Shown here: in pieces, positions 31,991-43,300 of the stretch
Layout of the letters: the number at the start of each line of letters is the position of its first letter
Position numbering within the stretch: the first letter of the stretch is position 1
Assembly: GCA_015179025.1 (NCBI GenBank)
Contig: WHUX01000118.1
Location: 1-64,000, forward strand
Reading direction: 5' to 3'
Source: Terfezia claveryi
Lineage: Eukaryota; Ascomycota; Pezizomycetes; Pezizales; Pezizaceae
Length of the DNA stretch: 64,000 nucleotides
Position numbers and translations under genes: made by a program
The notes under the pieces: generated by a model
Told to the model about the DNA's origin: nothing
Databases searched by the model: none
Seen by the model: the letters and a program-made list of their open reading frames with translations, nothing else

Positions 31991-32775
31991 GGCTTTTTGG
32001 GTGGACAAGAGATATTAGGGCTCGAGCCCGGCTCGAAAGGCTCCAGTCTCTTTGCCTTACCAGTAGCATCCGAAGCTGATTGGCAGACCTATTTTCAATA
32101 TATTGATAAGTTTACACCTGCTCAATTACTTACTTTTTCCTCTACACCCATACTCTTGGGTAGATCTACGGGGTAGGAAATCTTGCAGCATTTCAACAGT
32201 ACCCGCAGCCCCCTGCATGGCCACATATGAGAAATTCTTACGTGGCGTGTCGTAGAGAGAAACTATAAGTTTTACACTACATTGATATTTGTCCATCAGG
32301 CCGTAGCTCATGCCGGACATTCAACCATCATGATTGGCGATTTGTTTTCTCCTCGTTTGATATACCTAGACGTCAATAAGAAGGGGTGTATGTAGTAACG
32401 TTAATTGCCACACAGTCCTATTGTGTTACATACACATACTGTATATAAGTAGCCTCGAATGTCAAGAATGTCAACGCTATTGTACAAAGTAAATGTTAAC
32501 GGGGCTCCTCATTGCCACATTGGATTTGTAACATAGATACACTATATACTATAGAAACCCACGAATGAGGCCGCACAGGCTCTCGGATTGTTAGAGTCTT
32601 ATTTGTCGCGGAGTGGTGGTGGTGGTCTTAATAATGAATTGGCCCTCTCGCGCTCGGTTTTTCCCTTTCGTAGGTATTGGCAAATAAGATGGTTCTTAGG
32701 ACTCCTGCAATGCCACCCACCAGATATTATACTATCTTACATCATAGCTTAGCGGATGGTCAACCTCGGCGTATA

Positions 32776-33912
32776 TGTTCTGGGCCGCTCGCGGGCGGCA
32801 TACCCACTGTGCCGGCCGCGGGCAATTAATATAATTCCTCAATTTGGTAAATCTCAATCGAACAAAACATTCTGCGACACTCAAAAAACACCCTAAGAAG
32901 TTATTTTGACTGCCCTATCCACATCATATACCCTTCCTGTTGATTAGTGGGAGACGGCAGACATTGAACAAGGGAGAATTTCGGAAAAATTACCTCAAGC
33001 CCTTCAGATGGTGAAGTACATGCTGGCGACGTTAACAACTCATCACTGCATCTCTGATGATGAAGGAATAGGGAAGAGGATACTGAGTTTACTGCTGCCC
33101 TAAAAATCCGCAACCCTATCCAATGGGTATTTGGAAATTAGTTTCTTATCCGCGGGGGTTCTTATTGACGGGGCCTTATTGCTCAGGCTATATCGACCAT
33201 CTTATGCTGAATATCGATACGTTATGTGGAATTCAGTGAAATTTGGAGCAATCATAATTATAATATCTTTTGTCTACATCTTGTTGCAAGATTGATTTTA
33301 TACTAGAAAAATCCAGGCTATTCCTCACTTATAAAATCCAGGTCAGGTGCAAAGCGGTACTTTCTTAATAACAGGTACTGTTTTATATGCAGATTGCTAA
33401 GCTACTCCAAGTTCTTGATTTTAACCCAAAACGAAGCAGGTTCTACCTAGAATTATACAACAGGTAGATGGTATTTTACAGCGTTGTGGGAGATCAATTG
33501 ATATTGCTAAACCCAATATCCTTTACCCAACTACTGACCTTACGGGCTTAGAGTTTGATATTTTAGATACTCTAACTGCTCGGTAAACCACAGTTCACTA
33601 GGCATCTATAACAAGTACCGGTGTTGCGAAAACTTCTACTCTAATTGTTGTCACTGATACTTTAAGAATAATCTGAAATGCATAATCTATTAACATACGA
33701 AAGTATCAACAGATCATGACTATATTGCTCTAGCTGAACCAAATTGGAATATTAGAGGGGAGTCTAATCGACTGGGAAATCAATGAATCTTTTGCAGTCG
33801 CTGGGAAATTATCAATTCTTTTTTTTTCTAGTAAATCAGTACTTTATCAATACACCAAATTGAGTAATTATTTAAATTGCCCGCGGCCGATGCCCGCGAG
33901 CGGCCCAGAACA
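32776..33912. mobile_element. TIR element with GC-rich ends, about 1.14 kb
   Basis: The left end TGTTCTGGGCCGCTCGCGGGC, followed by GGCCGCGGGCAATTAA and CAATTTGGT, is repeated inverted at the right end (about 33860-33912). The arms are roughly 90-100 bp with small indels. No convincing target duplication. A partial copy of the left arm lies at about 34313-34360. The interior carries a degenerate coding remnant (about 33440-33730). Confidence 0.65.
33440..33730 (+). pseudogene. Remnant of an unidentified protein, copy 1
   Basis: A broken plus-strand reading contains QVDGILQRCGRSIDIAKPN, then ILYPTTDLTGLEFDILDTLTAR and, about 120 bp on, YQQ/DHDYIALAE-like residues. The same order recurs at 34855-35230 (LMCLEDEIADILATRQITI, then YQADHDYCGILSALAKR). 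Stops and frame changes prevent expression. The family is not recognised. Confidence 0.4.
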
Positions 33913-34526
33913 CATACTATCTTGTTCGAGATTATCTGATTCGACAATTTCCCTATATCTACGATATTTCTATGCCTGGAATAGCTCCAGCTAATCAAGC
34001 TCATGCTTTAATATTTCACCAACCTGCATTGATGTTCTACTTTAGCCTTTCTCAACCTCTATCTAAAAAGCCTTCGTTCGTACGTACAATCCAAAAGTAG
34101 GTCTATGGTGCATATAAATTAAGCCTTGCGAGTGAAGGTTCCTTGGAAAGATATGCAGGTCTTATTCACGAAGTTGTACGGTATCTGTTAAAATGCATAT
34201 CCTAGAATTTGGTTCAGAAAGTCTGAGCATTAGGTCATTGGGAATTGTTTGTTGCGCTCCTATGATTTTTTGTAGAAGGTTTTTTCTCTTCTGACAAGAG
34301 CCATATTTGTTCTGGGCCGCTCAGGGCAATTAATTTAATTACTGGATTTGGTAAATAACTCTGATGTGAGATTATGTGTAGGTCCAACATAAGATATTGA
34401 TTTAGGGTAGGCAGTTTGTCGACGCTGAGCACCGTATTCCTAGTTTAAAAGCCTAGCTGAGATCTGTTATTGTGAGATTTATCTACCATTCATTTTCGTT
34501 TATAGCCACCACTCAAGCATTAGGCA

Positions 34527-35364
34527 ATGCGCCCAGGCCCAGCTGTAGGCTGCTCCCGAGTGCCAGCTAGAGTTCCAGATCTCCAACCTATGGAACCTTT
34601 TACCAGTGGAACACAAGAAGCCTTTCACCAGTACCTACGTGATACTCCACATCGCTTACGATTTGATGATACTCGCTATGATCATTATAAGGGATGGCAT
34701 TTACAGGCTCAAGCTTCAGGCAATGGTTCAAAAGTGAGTAGAACTGAAGAGAAAGCTCACTTTCGAGTTTTGTAAAGTTGAAGATGCAAAACTTTGTTGT
34801 AGAGATGATACTGGAAGAAAGCTTTGAGTTCTTCATAACTGGGAATTCTTTGATGTGATCCGTTATATGCAGAAGTTACTGCAAAACCCCAGCCATCCAT
34901 TGTTGACCAAGTATGGTGTACTTGTTAACCTTAATCCAACCAAAGACCTTCAGCCAGCAACTAATCTTATGTGCTTGGAAGATGAAATTGCAGATATTCT
35001 AGCTACTCGACAAATTACAATCTTAGCCAATGTTATTCAGTAGATATCTATAATAACTTGAATTCCAGTCTCATGTACTTACAAAAGAGTCCTGTGCCAA
35101 CCATCGCTTCCGATGCTATAAAAATGACTTGATTTAATGTCATACCAAGCAGATCATGACTACTGTGGCATCCTCTCAGCTCTAGCTAAGCGAACACAAA
35201 TTAGACTATTAGATAATAACCCAATTGACCTGGAGGATGACCTGGAGGAGGTCCCAATCGACCTGGGCTATATGCAACTGTTACATATCCCACAGCTCCC
35301 GGACCAGCTTCTGGCCGATACTGCCTACGCTGGAATCAATGATAGCCTAGTTATATATATTTGA
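34527..35364 (+). pseudogene. Remnant of an unidentified protein, copy 2
   Basis: Three plus-strand frames (34527-34775, 34855-35043, 35137-35364) together encode about 200 aa with gaps. The second contains KYGVLVNLNPTKDLQPATN and CLEDEIADILATRQ; the third contains YQADHDYCGILSALA and an acidic stretch DLEDDLEEVPIDLGYMQ. The parallels with 33440-33730 indicate a common ancestor, probably a transposon protein given the nearby TGTTCTGGGCC termini. Introns could join some frames, but no good donor-acceptor pairs were confirmed. Confidence 0.4.
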
Positions 35365-36050
35365 TATTGGTCTAGTTATGTATATTGTTATTGATTCAAG
35401 TGCGTCATGTACAAAACATTCCTTGAAATTAGTAGAGTAGAGTGGATAATACCTATAGTTACCACTTCATATATACTTACAGTCTTAGAATTGGTATCCA
35501 AAAAAAGACTAAGCTCTAAACCTAAGTTACTTAATCTAGGTCATATCACATGTACCGGTAATGATTGTTACATGTTACAAGATCTCTCTCCGTAGGTTTC
35601 GATATTTCCCCACTAAATATCTATACAAATCTGAGTATCACTAAGCAATATTAGGCTAGGGCTGGCAGTTCTCACAGCCAGTTTGCTTCAAGTAAATAAC
35701 TAAGTTGGTTACTAGTAGTTTCTCTCTAAAACTAATGATAAAAGAATAGAGTTCTTATGACTACGATGTGAATATTTCTCATAGCGATAAGAAATGAATA
35801 ACTATGTAAGAATATATTTATAATATACTTATTATACATTATGTAGTAGGACTTCATCTAATAAGTACTTAAGTCTAGATGAAAACATTAAAGTTCAAGG
35901 TAAGCCTACTGGCGTAGAGAAAGTTATATAGGACTTGTATACTTTCATACACTTTCTAATAAAAACAATAAATTCATTTTCTAGAACAAAATCTCCAGCC
36001 ACCAAACAAACTCCCCAAACAAAGAAAACAACAGGTTTTCTACTATTAAC
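35365..36050. other. AT-rich intergenic DNA
   Basis: One short frame (35407-35595) might continue the preceding remnant. Otherwise nothing recognisable. Confidence 0.4.
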
Positions 36051-36053
36051 CTT

Positions 36054-36146
36054 CCCTTTGTGGTGTAGTTGGTATCACACTCGGCTGTAATGTGGACTTC
36101 TGCTTTGCCTACCGATTGGTCACCGGTTCGACTCCGGTCGAAGGGA
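36054..36146 (+). tRNA. tRNA-Tyr (GUA) with intron
   Basis: Acceptor CCCTTTG (36054-36060) pairs with CGAAGGG (36139-36145) with one G-U, and the discriminator is A. The D-arm is GTG...CAC. The anticodon stem starts CTCGG and the loop CTGTAA gives anticodon GTA at 36087-36089. A 20-nt intron (36091-36110) sits at the canonical site after position 37. The T-arm is perfect (ACCGG, loop TTCGACT, CCGGT). C1-G72 is the eukaryotic tyrosine identity pair, and eukaryotic tRNA-Tyr genes commonly have introns. The outermost anticodon pair (C27-T43) is mismatched. A T-run from 36152 serves as Pol III terminator. Confidence 0.85.
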
Positions 36147-36759
36147 CTTACCTTTTTTTTTTTATTTTTATTTTTATACTTATTATTATTAAATACCTCT
36201 CGTGATGTTTCTTTGCCAGCGCTAAAATAAAGCTCTCTTGGCAAAGGTAAATGAGTTACCCTGATAACAGTCACTGCTAGATTTTTTTCCTACATTCACG
36301 ACCACGCACCCATGGCACCCGATCCTCACTTGATATGATCACAAAGAACCAAACGCACAGCGCAGCCCCAAAAAAGGTAATGAGTGACTCTCCGCGAGTA
36401 TTTATTCATTCCACTTGTCACCTCCTCACCTACATGGATAGATAAAACAACCGCCAAGTAAAATAGAACAAAAACAAGAGAGTCCAACACCTTTAACCTG
36501 CACAAAAGGACCGACTTCATGATGATAAAACTAAATGTACCATCGATGATCTTCAAATTAAAAAAAACCACCCCACCCCTAAAGAAAAAAGAAAAAAGTA
36601 AAAAAAGCCGTCACTTACGGCCATCACCCATCACCATCACCGCATCACACTCAGTCAAGAAAAATGCTTTTCCCAGCGTAAATGTTCAAGAGTCCAAGTC
36701 ATCGCGGAAGTCATCGAAATTCGAACCATCGAGTCGGTAAAGTCCAAGCAGCAGTCAAT

Positions 36760-39700
36760 CTACAAGTAAAACATCAATCTACTGACGCTCTCCTTTGGCC
36801 CCCCACCCCACATCTTTTGAGCCTCCTCCATGATCATCTTCGCATCGTGCTCTTCCTGTTCCTTCCTGGCCGCCTCCTTCTCAGCCTGATTCCCACCCTT
36901 CTTTCCACCTGGACCTTTCTTTCCCCCAGACCCCTTGGACGTATCGGAAAGCTGGTCTTGATAAGTACTCCGACCGGCAAGCAGGCTTTGGAGATAACAC
37001 CTTCCCCGCTCGCAGAGGATGTCAGCGTAGTATGCCGGAGGCACGTAACTTACGGCTTTTGTCGCGCGGGCAAAGAGGTACGAGAGGTTATGGACGAGTT
37101 TCTGGAGGGAGTCAGCGTCAAGGCCGACCTCGTCGTGGGTGACGATGTAGTGTGCGCTGCGAGCGGTTCCCTGGAGTCCCACGTGCGCTTGGAGGTAAAA
37201 GTCATGCTCAAAGGCGCTAGTAACGCCGCGATCGACGACTGTCCCAGGTGCGCAGTTGCCTTTGCCATCAGTGAGGTTTTGGTCCGTGGGGTAGAAGCGA
37301 GTGTGGTGGCGTTTCCCGCAAACGACGATGACGATCTTTGGGTTGTAGGATGGATTACCGCCGGAGACTCTTTGGCAGGCGGCTTTGATTTGCGGGAGTT
37401 CATCGGAGTTGACTTGATCGAATTGGCCGTCGGAGACGCCGTCGCGGAAATAGAAGATTTTTTGAGGAAATACCTTCTTGGGGTTGTTTGCTTTGTAGTA
37501 ATTGAGGCGGACGGTGACAAGGTCTTCGAGGTGTTGAATCATCTGTGTATGGCGCGGATGTGTTAGCAAGATTAATATAAGGGGAAAGGAAAAGAAAGGG
37601 GGGGGGGGGAAGGGTACTTCTTGTCGGCTCTTCTGCAAACTTAAACCACCAGGATAGAGAGAATAGGTATTCTCGAAGCTTGCCACCACCGCCGCAATAC
37701 TCGGGGTATACTTGACCGATACCTTCGCTGTCGGATGTGTGACATCTGCTCCTAGAACCATACTATCCGTGCCCAAAATCCCCAACGCATCACCTCCACC
37801 AAGTTCATGATTCCTCCCGCCAGTCTTCAAATTCGCCTTGAGGGCAATGTTTCCGAGATACTGGGGCTGCCCTTTCTCCTTCTGGATTTTCTCACTCTGG
37901 CAGCAGACGGTAGGAATGCCGAATTTGCAGTCGACAAGGGACTTGATATGGTTATACACGTTCTTGTCGTCAGAGGAGAGGAGCACCAGGAGGAAATTCG
38001 GGATGGGGGTTTGGCCTGCTCTGGACGGTTTACTCTTATCGCACATATCGCTGAGCTGCCTGTCGATTAGGTGTCGAGCAGCCTCGCGCATTGGGTCGTT
38101 TTGAAAGTCCTTTTGGGGCAATTTAGCGTTCGCCCAGGCCCGTGGTTCTTGGTCGACGATTGCCATCCCAGAAGTCTTGCACATGCCCACGAAAAGGCGT
38201 ACGACCGACTTGAGGTGATCCAAACTAGAAAAATCGGAGCGACCGCCGTCCATGATCGCCATTACTGCCCAGTTTTTGAGGGTCCCGCCTTGTGGGAACT
38301 GCACATTCCGGAGGTTCCAGCCGGCGTTTTGGATCTGTGCGGTGCTGGTTTTGTACCTAACCTGAGGAGCCGGGAGCACGCGAGCATATATCGCCTCCAT
38401 AGTGTCAGAGACGGTAATGCCGAAATTGCGAAGAGTAGCGTTCGTGAGGTTCGAGGCATGACCGAGGATGTTGAGGCCCTCGTCGGTAATGAATTCTGCG
38501 TTCATCTTTGGTGAACGACAGGCGACTGAAAGCATGTTGGATGTTTGCTCGCCAGTCAGGAAGGACTTGAAGACTTGTCCTGCAATTATATGACAGCATT
38601 CGCTGGGGATGTAAGCTCTACCTCCACCGCGCATTGGTTTCCATACACATAGCCAATTTGGGTTCCGTAGGACGTAATTGTATTCTATAACAATATTGTG
38701 GTTAGCATAAAAACAAAAAATAATTCAACTCCAGGTGTGTTGTAACACTTACGCTTTTTAAAGAAATACTCGACAGAGACATTTTTGCCCTCCGTATCCC
38801 AGTAGAAGGTCTGATTTTTGGCACTAAGATCACCAATCCCAAAAATCACAATCTTCTTGCGCTTGCCCATGTACTCAGTAGCCACCTTCAACCCATTGAA
38901 GCTTTTCCTCTGGATACCACCCTGGACACCACCACCACGTCCACCCCACAGTTGGTCAAGCATAACCCCCAGATTTATCGGCTTAAAGAACGCCGCCATG
39001 CACACATTGATATTGCAGAGTACCTTGCCAAGGGTCGGACGCACGGATGAGTAGTAACCCCTATACGCCACCAAGCCCTGACCTAGCTCCATTGATGCCT
39101 CCCTCTCAACGATAAAAAAACGATTCTGACCGAAATTGACGATCTTTTGATTCGGATTAGTAGATGGAGTTGAGGAGGGAAATTTGGCAAGGATGATGTT
39201 TAATGCGCGGATGATGATTGAAGAATCATAATCCATATTCTGCCCGTTAACGTATTTCTGTAGCTCCTCGCTCCTGAGCTCTCGGATTGGTGTAATATGA
39301 ACCGCGTACTCCTTGTCTCTATCACTAGGACCTTCATCAGCATAGAAAAAGCGCACGGTGAACTCCAACTTTTCCCTTTCCTCGATGGCGAGTTTCTTCG
39401 AGGAGATGATTGTCTTTGACGAGTCGTGTGCGATGGTATTCGGATCCGGGACCAACGCACGGAAGTCTGCATGGATCTGCACGAGTTCAAAGAGGCGGGA
39501 ACGTTTATCCCCCTTCTTCTCACTGGGGGTGAAATCAACATCATACTGGTAGAAGGTATTTTTCGGAAGATCGACCTTAAAGAAGTTGGCACGGACGACG
39601 GTTTGGATGCCTGCTTTTCCGTAGTTGGGACGCAGGGGGAAGTCACCTTCACCGCGGACGAGCTTTCCGACGAGAGCATCAGCTTTTGCGACGAGTTGCT

Positions 39701-40042
39701 GGTCGACTTTTGGTGGAGTGGATGCAGGGGGTGAAAAGATGCCGGTGTCGACTTGGGGACGGCCACCACCACCACCACGACCACCGCGTCCTCCACCACC
39801 TCCGCGGCCACCTCCCCCATAGCTGCTACTTCCACCACCGCCACGACCCCCATAACCACCGCCTCCACCACCGCCATAACCACCCCCTCCACCCCCCCTC
39901 CACGATAGTCACCTCCCCCTCCACGGTACTCACCACCCCCACCTCCACCTCGTCCTCCGTAACCCCCCCCTCCGTAGCCTCCCCCACCGCCGCCTCCTCC
40001 TCTTGGGCCCCCACGCCCACGTCCGCGTCCACGGTCAGACAT
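36760..40042 (-). CDS. Argonaute (QDE-2-like), with apparent frameshift
   Basis: Argonautes load small RNAs and silence matching transcripts; in fungi QDE-2-type proteins act in quelling. Exons are 40042-38753, 38684-37618 and 37542-36760, about 1046 aa. Intron 1 (38752-38685: GTAAGT, GCTAAC, ATAG) keeps phase. Intron 2 (37617-37543, 75 nt, GTACCC...ACAG, with GCTAAC) is in frame and stop-free. Order: MSDRGRGRGRGG Gly/Arg tract, N and linker domains, PAZ (VEYFFKK to SECCHIIAGQVF), MID (FLLVLLSSDD, CCQSEKIQKEKGQPQ) and PIWI. PIWI acidic sites are GADVTHP (near 37745) and FRDGVSDGQ (near 37435); RQE precedes intron 2. The last catalytic position reads YYADIL, Asp rather than His. It ends SRLMFYL. 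A G7 run at 39898-39892 puts the Gly-rich start out of frame with the rest; one more G or two fewer restores it. Confidence 0.9.
39892..39898 (-). other. Homopolymer frameshift in the Argonaute N-terminus
   Basis: C7 on the plus strand. Upstream, the ATG frame reads DYRGGG. Downstream, that frame turns into a Val/Ala-rich string, while the frame one step away continues GYGGGG and the true Argonaute domains. Confidence 0.8.
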
Positions 40043-40244
40043 AACACTGGTATTGAAGAAGTAAACTACGGTGTAGAAGGTAGATGTATTTGTCGTAGAT
40101 TATGAAGATGGATAGAGATTATTCTCTAGGAACACTGTAGAAGTTGGAAGTAAATGTCGCTGTGTAGAGATGTTAGTACCACAGAAGAAAGACCTGGTCG
40201 AACCAGGTAGTAACCCACTGCGTTGGCCCTGTCTGTCCCAGCAC

Positions 40245-40332
40245 ACACACACAGACAGAGACACACACAGACAGAGACACACACAGACAGAGACACACAC
40301 AGACAGAGACACACACAAACAGAGAGAGAGAG
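40245..40332. repeat. 16-bp CA/GA minisatellite 5' of Argonaute
   Basis: About five units of ACACACACAGACAGAG, decaying into (AG)n. It lies about 200 bp upstream of the Argonaute ATG, in the likely promoter or 5' UTR. Confidence 0.85.
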
Positions 40333-40399
40333 GCACGTACACACAGGCAGAATCCAAAGGAAAGACTTTACACCTTCCCACTTTCTCAGTCGTCCTCAA

Positions 40400-43300
40400 G
40401 GAGGCTCTCGATGGTTGTAGATGATGATGATGTTGATGAATGAAGAAGTTGATGGTGATGGTGGTGATGATGTTGCTGCTACCGGTAGGCCAAGTAAGTG
40501 GAGTAGAGTCCGTTGCCAGTTGGAAATTGCCGCAGAGAGTAAAAGCAGAAGGATTCTCGGGATGTCGTCACTACTATATGGAAACCGCCGCAGTCGTTGT
40601 CGTTCTACCAAGGCGCGATTGTGTTGCGTTAAGATGTGGGAAATCCCAGCAGCAAAAAACCCCTCCAAGGCTGCCTCATATACCTGACATTCCCATGCAT
40701 TATTGCCATGGCATCTTGCTACACCAATGCGTGTGTGCGAGAAGGTGTGAGGTGTGTGTCGTGCGTGGAGCGTGTGTGTGCCTAACCCCGATGCGTGCTG
40801 GTTGGGGGCCTCAGGCAAGGGGCCAACCAATGCGAGATTGAGGGGGGAGGGGGGGAGGACCCCGGGGGGGGAGGGAGGGGAGAGGGTGAGAGTGGAGATA
40901 CCTTACATTCATGGCTTTCTGCTGATGCTATGTCCTTTGGCTGGAGGGCCCTATCCCAGACCGGTCGTGATGATCAAATCAAAACACGCAGCAGCAGGTG
41001 AAACGAAACGAAACAAAAGCAGACAGGTAGAACCCTGATCATCGCTCTTGACAAAATGTTAATTACAATTGTTAAATTATAGTTGAAAAGCACAGGCAAG
41101 AGATTCGCTGCCTGTGACAAAAATACACAATATACTGGCCATGTGTACCGTACTGTACTGTACCGTACGTACTCCACCACCCGAACGCAGTCTCTTCTCC
41201 ACCACCCGAAACCCTTCGGGTTCTACTCCGTACACGCACGGCAAAAGGCCTGGCATATCAAAGGCCATCATTCAAGGCCTCTAGAATAACTGAGGGAAAT
41301 ACGCCCCACCCCATGGGTCTAAACTTAAAACTTATGCCCATGGATGAAGCGGTGGAACAGTAAGCCTCGAACATCTCACGATCAGTTATGTCGCGCGCGT
41401 GCGTTGGATTTTTCGATTTCCCTGCGAATGGGTGGGATGAGTGCTAATCGTCCGTCTGTCCGTATAGAAGGGGGTGGAGGACGCTGGTTGTCGGCGAACT
41501 CTCTATGACCGTTACATAGTGTACAGTCTGTATGGGATGTATGAGCAGTTCGCCACTATGATGGGGCCTATGAGGCAAGATATGCTACGGTGGGATGCCT
41601 GAAGCATTTACATAGGTATCAGAGGAATACCCCTTCCTGACCGTGAGCAAGTCAACAGTAATAATATAAAGAAACATCCAGCACCATGTACTGTATGTAC
41701 TTAGTCTGGTTTATGAAAGTATGTACTTACCGCGACCCATATTTTTCAGATGCATCCAAAGTGTAGTGCATACATGCATGCAACCTACCCCCGAACAAGG
41801 ATACCGTATCTTTCCATCTCTCCAAGTTCTAATCTGCGTCAGGCCTCCTGGCGGCTCCAGCCGTTCCCTTTCGACAAAGCTCAGAACAAGACGTGCAGGG
41901 AAACGTAAGGTAAGGTAATTCGCCTCAACCTCATTTATCCGGGTTGCATGCCGTTTGAGTTAGCCTCGGATGATCATGATGAGACAAGATTAAGAAACTT
42001 GTATTTGCATGTGTAGATTCAACTTCTAGCAAATTAAACGTTTGCGGCCACGGTTTCTACGTGTCCGTTTTGGTGAACCGGTTTGTCAGAATGGATTTAT
42101 TCCCTTCTAGTGTACCTCCTGCAATTGGTGCTTCGCAAATGAAAGAATTCACACTGCATCACGGCTGCTCGGGTCTGGGGTGCATAAAACTGGGCCGGTT
42201 ACCTCACATGCATAATATGTAATGTTGTTGATTAAAAACCAGACTAGCAAGAAAGCAACTTGCACAACATACTGTACATACATATTGTTCGTTTATATCC
42301 ATACTCCATAGATCGATCTAGGTAGGCCCCAAACTGCATATATGAAATAATAATAGAATAGTTTAAGCTTATGCGTACATATGCTTGCATGCAGGTCAAT
42401 CCCTTCATCCCTTATCGGTTGGGCCTTCCCAAGTTTGCACTAGCTTTGGTGGGGAAACAGGGTGCCTAAGTGGGTAGTCATAAACTTGGTTGAGTCATTG
42501 TAAATTGGTTGAGTGAGTTCCAACGAATCGTTCAGGAGTCATACTATGGACATATTACCTCGCATCCTCGCACTCCTTTTTTTGTTGTGACTTTCTTGGG
42601 GCCCTTGACGTGTACTGTACTGTACATGTACGTAGCATTATCAGTTGGATAGGTGTGTGATATGTACGGTACAGATATTAGATATTAAATTTTATATGTT
42701 TTTCCAGCCAAAAAAATTCAAGATGGAAATAAATAAAAAGAAAATCCATAGTTAAATGTTTCAAAATAGATATTTTTATTTTTATTTTTATTTTTATTTT
42801 TATAATTTACTAAAGTAAATTGTGATATCTAAAAGATGGGAATCGAAAAGCAAAAGACCCATTTTTCCCCAGACTTATTTATGGATGGAGCAACATCACT
42901 TGAGTTAGGTGTGTTGATAAGGACTGTTATTACGGAACTGCGCGAATATTGAGGCCACCGAAATCGATACTCCACGGTGCAGCATTGTATCTAAAGAAAG
43001 AGGTAGTACAGCTTGATATTGGAGGGTGTGTGAACATAGCCAGCAAGTGGAGATGGCGTTAGCTTTCGAATATATCGTCCCTATCACAGCTTCTAACCTC
43101 AAGTAGGTCCTCAACATATCAAACCTTCCTTGCGCATGAGCCAATAGACGACAGTGGTCAAACACCCACCCACTCGACCTGGCACCCAAAAAGAAAAAAA
43201 AGAAAGGCATAGAAGCTCTTTCTACAGCATATCAAGGAACGAAACTTCAACAGCCACGGGAGTGATCCAAGCCTGGATTGTGTACCCGGGTACACGCAGC

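Noticed and set aside
39706..40047. Long Gly-, His- or Val-rich frames on both strands over the Argonaute start
   Set aside because: Shadows of the GGN-rich tract. Only the minus frame beginning MSDRGRG continues into Argonaute domains.
40100..40399. Cys/Val/Ser-rich repeat ORF (VCVSVCVCLCLC)
   Set aside because: Translation of a CA/GA minisatellite with no coding evidence.
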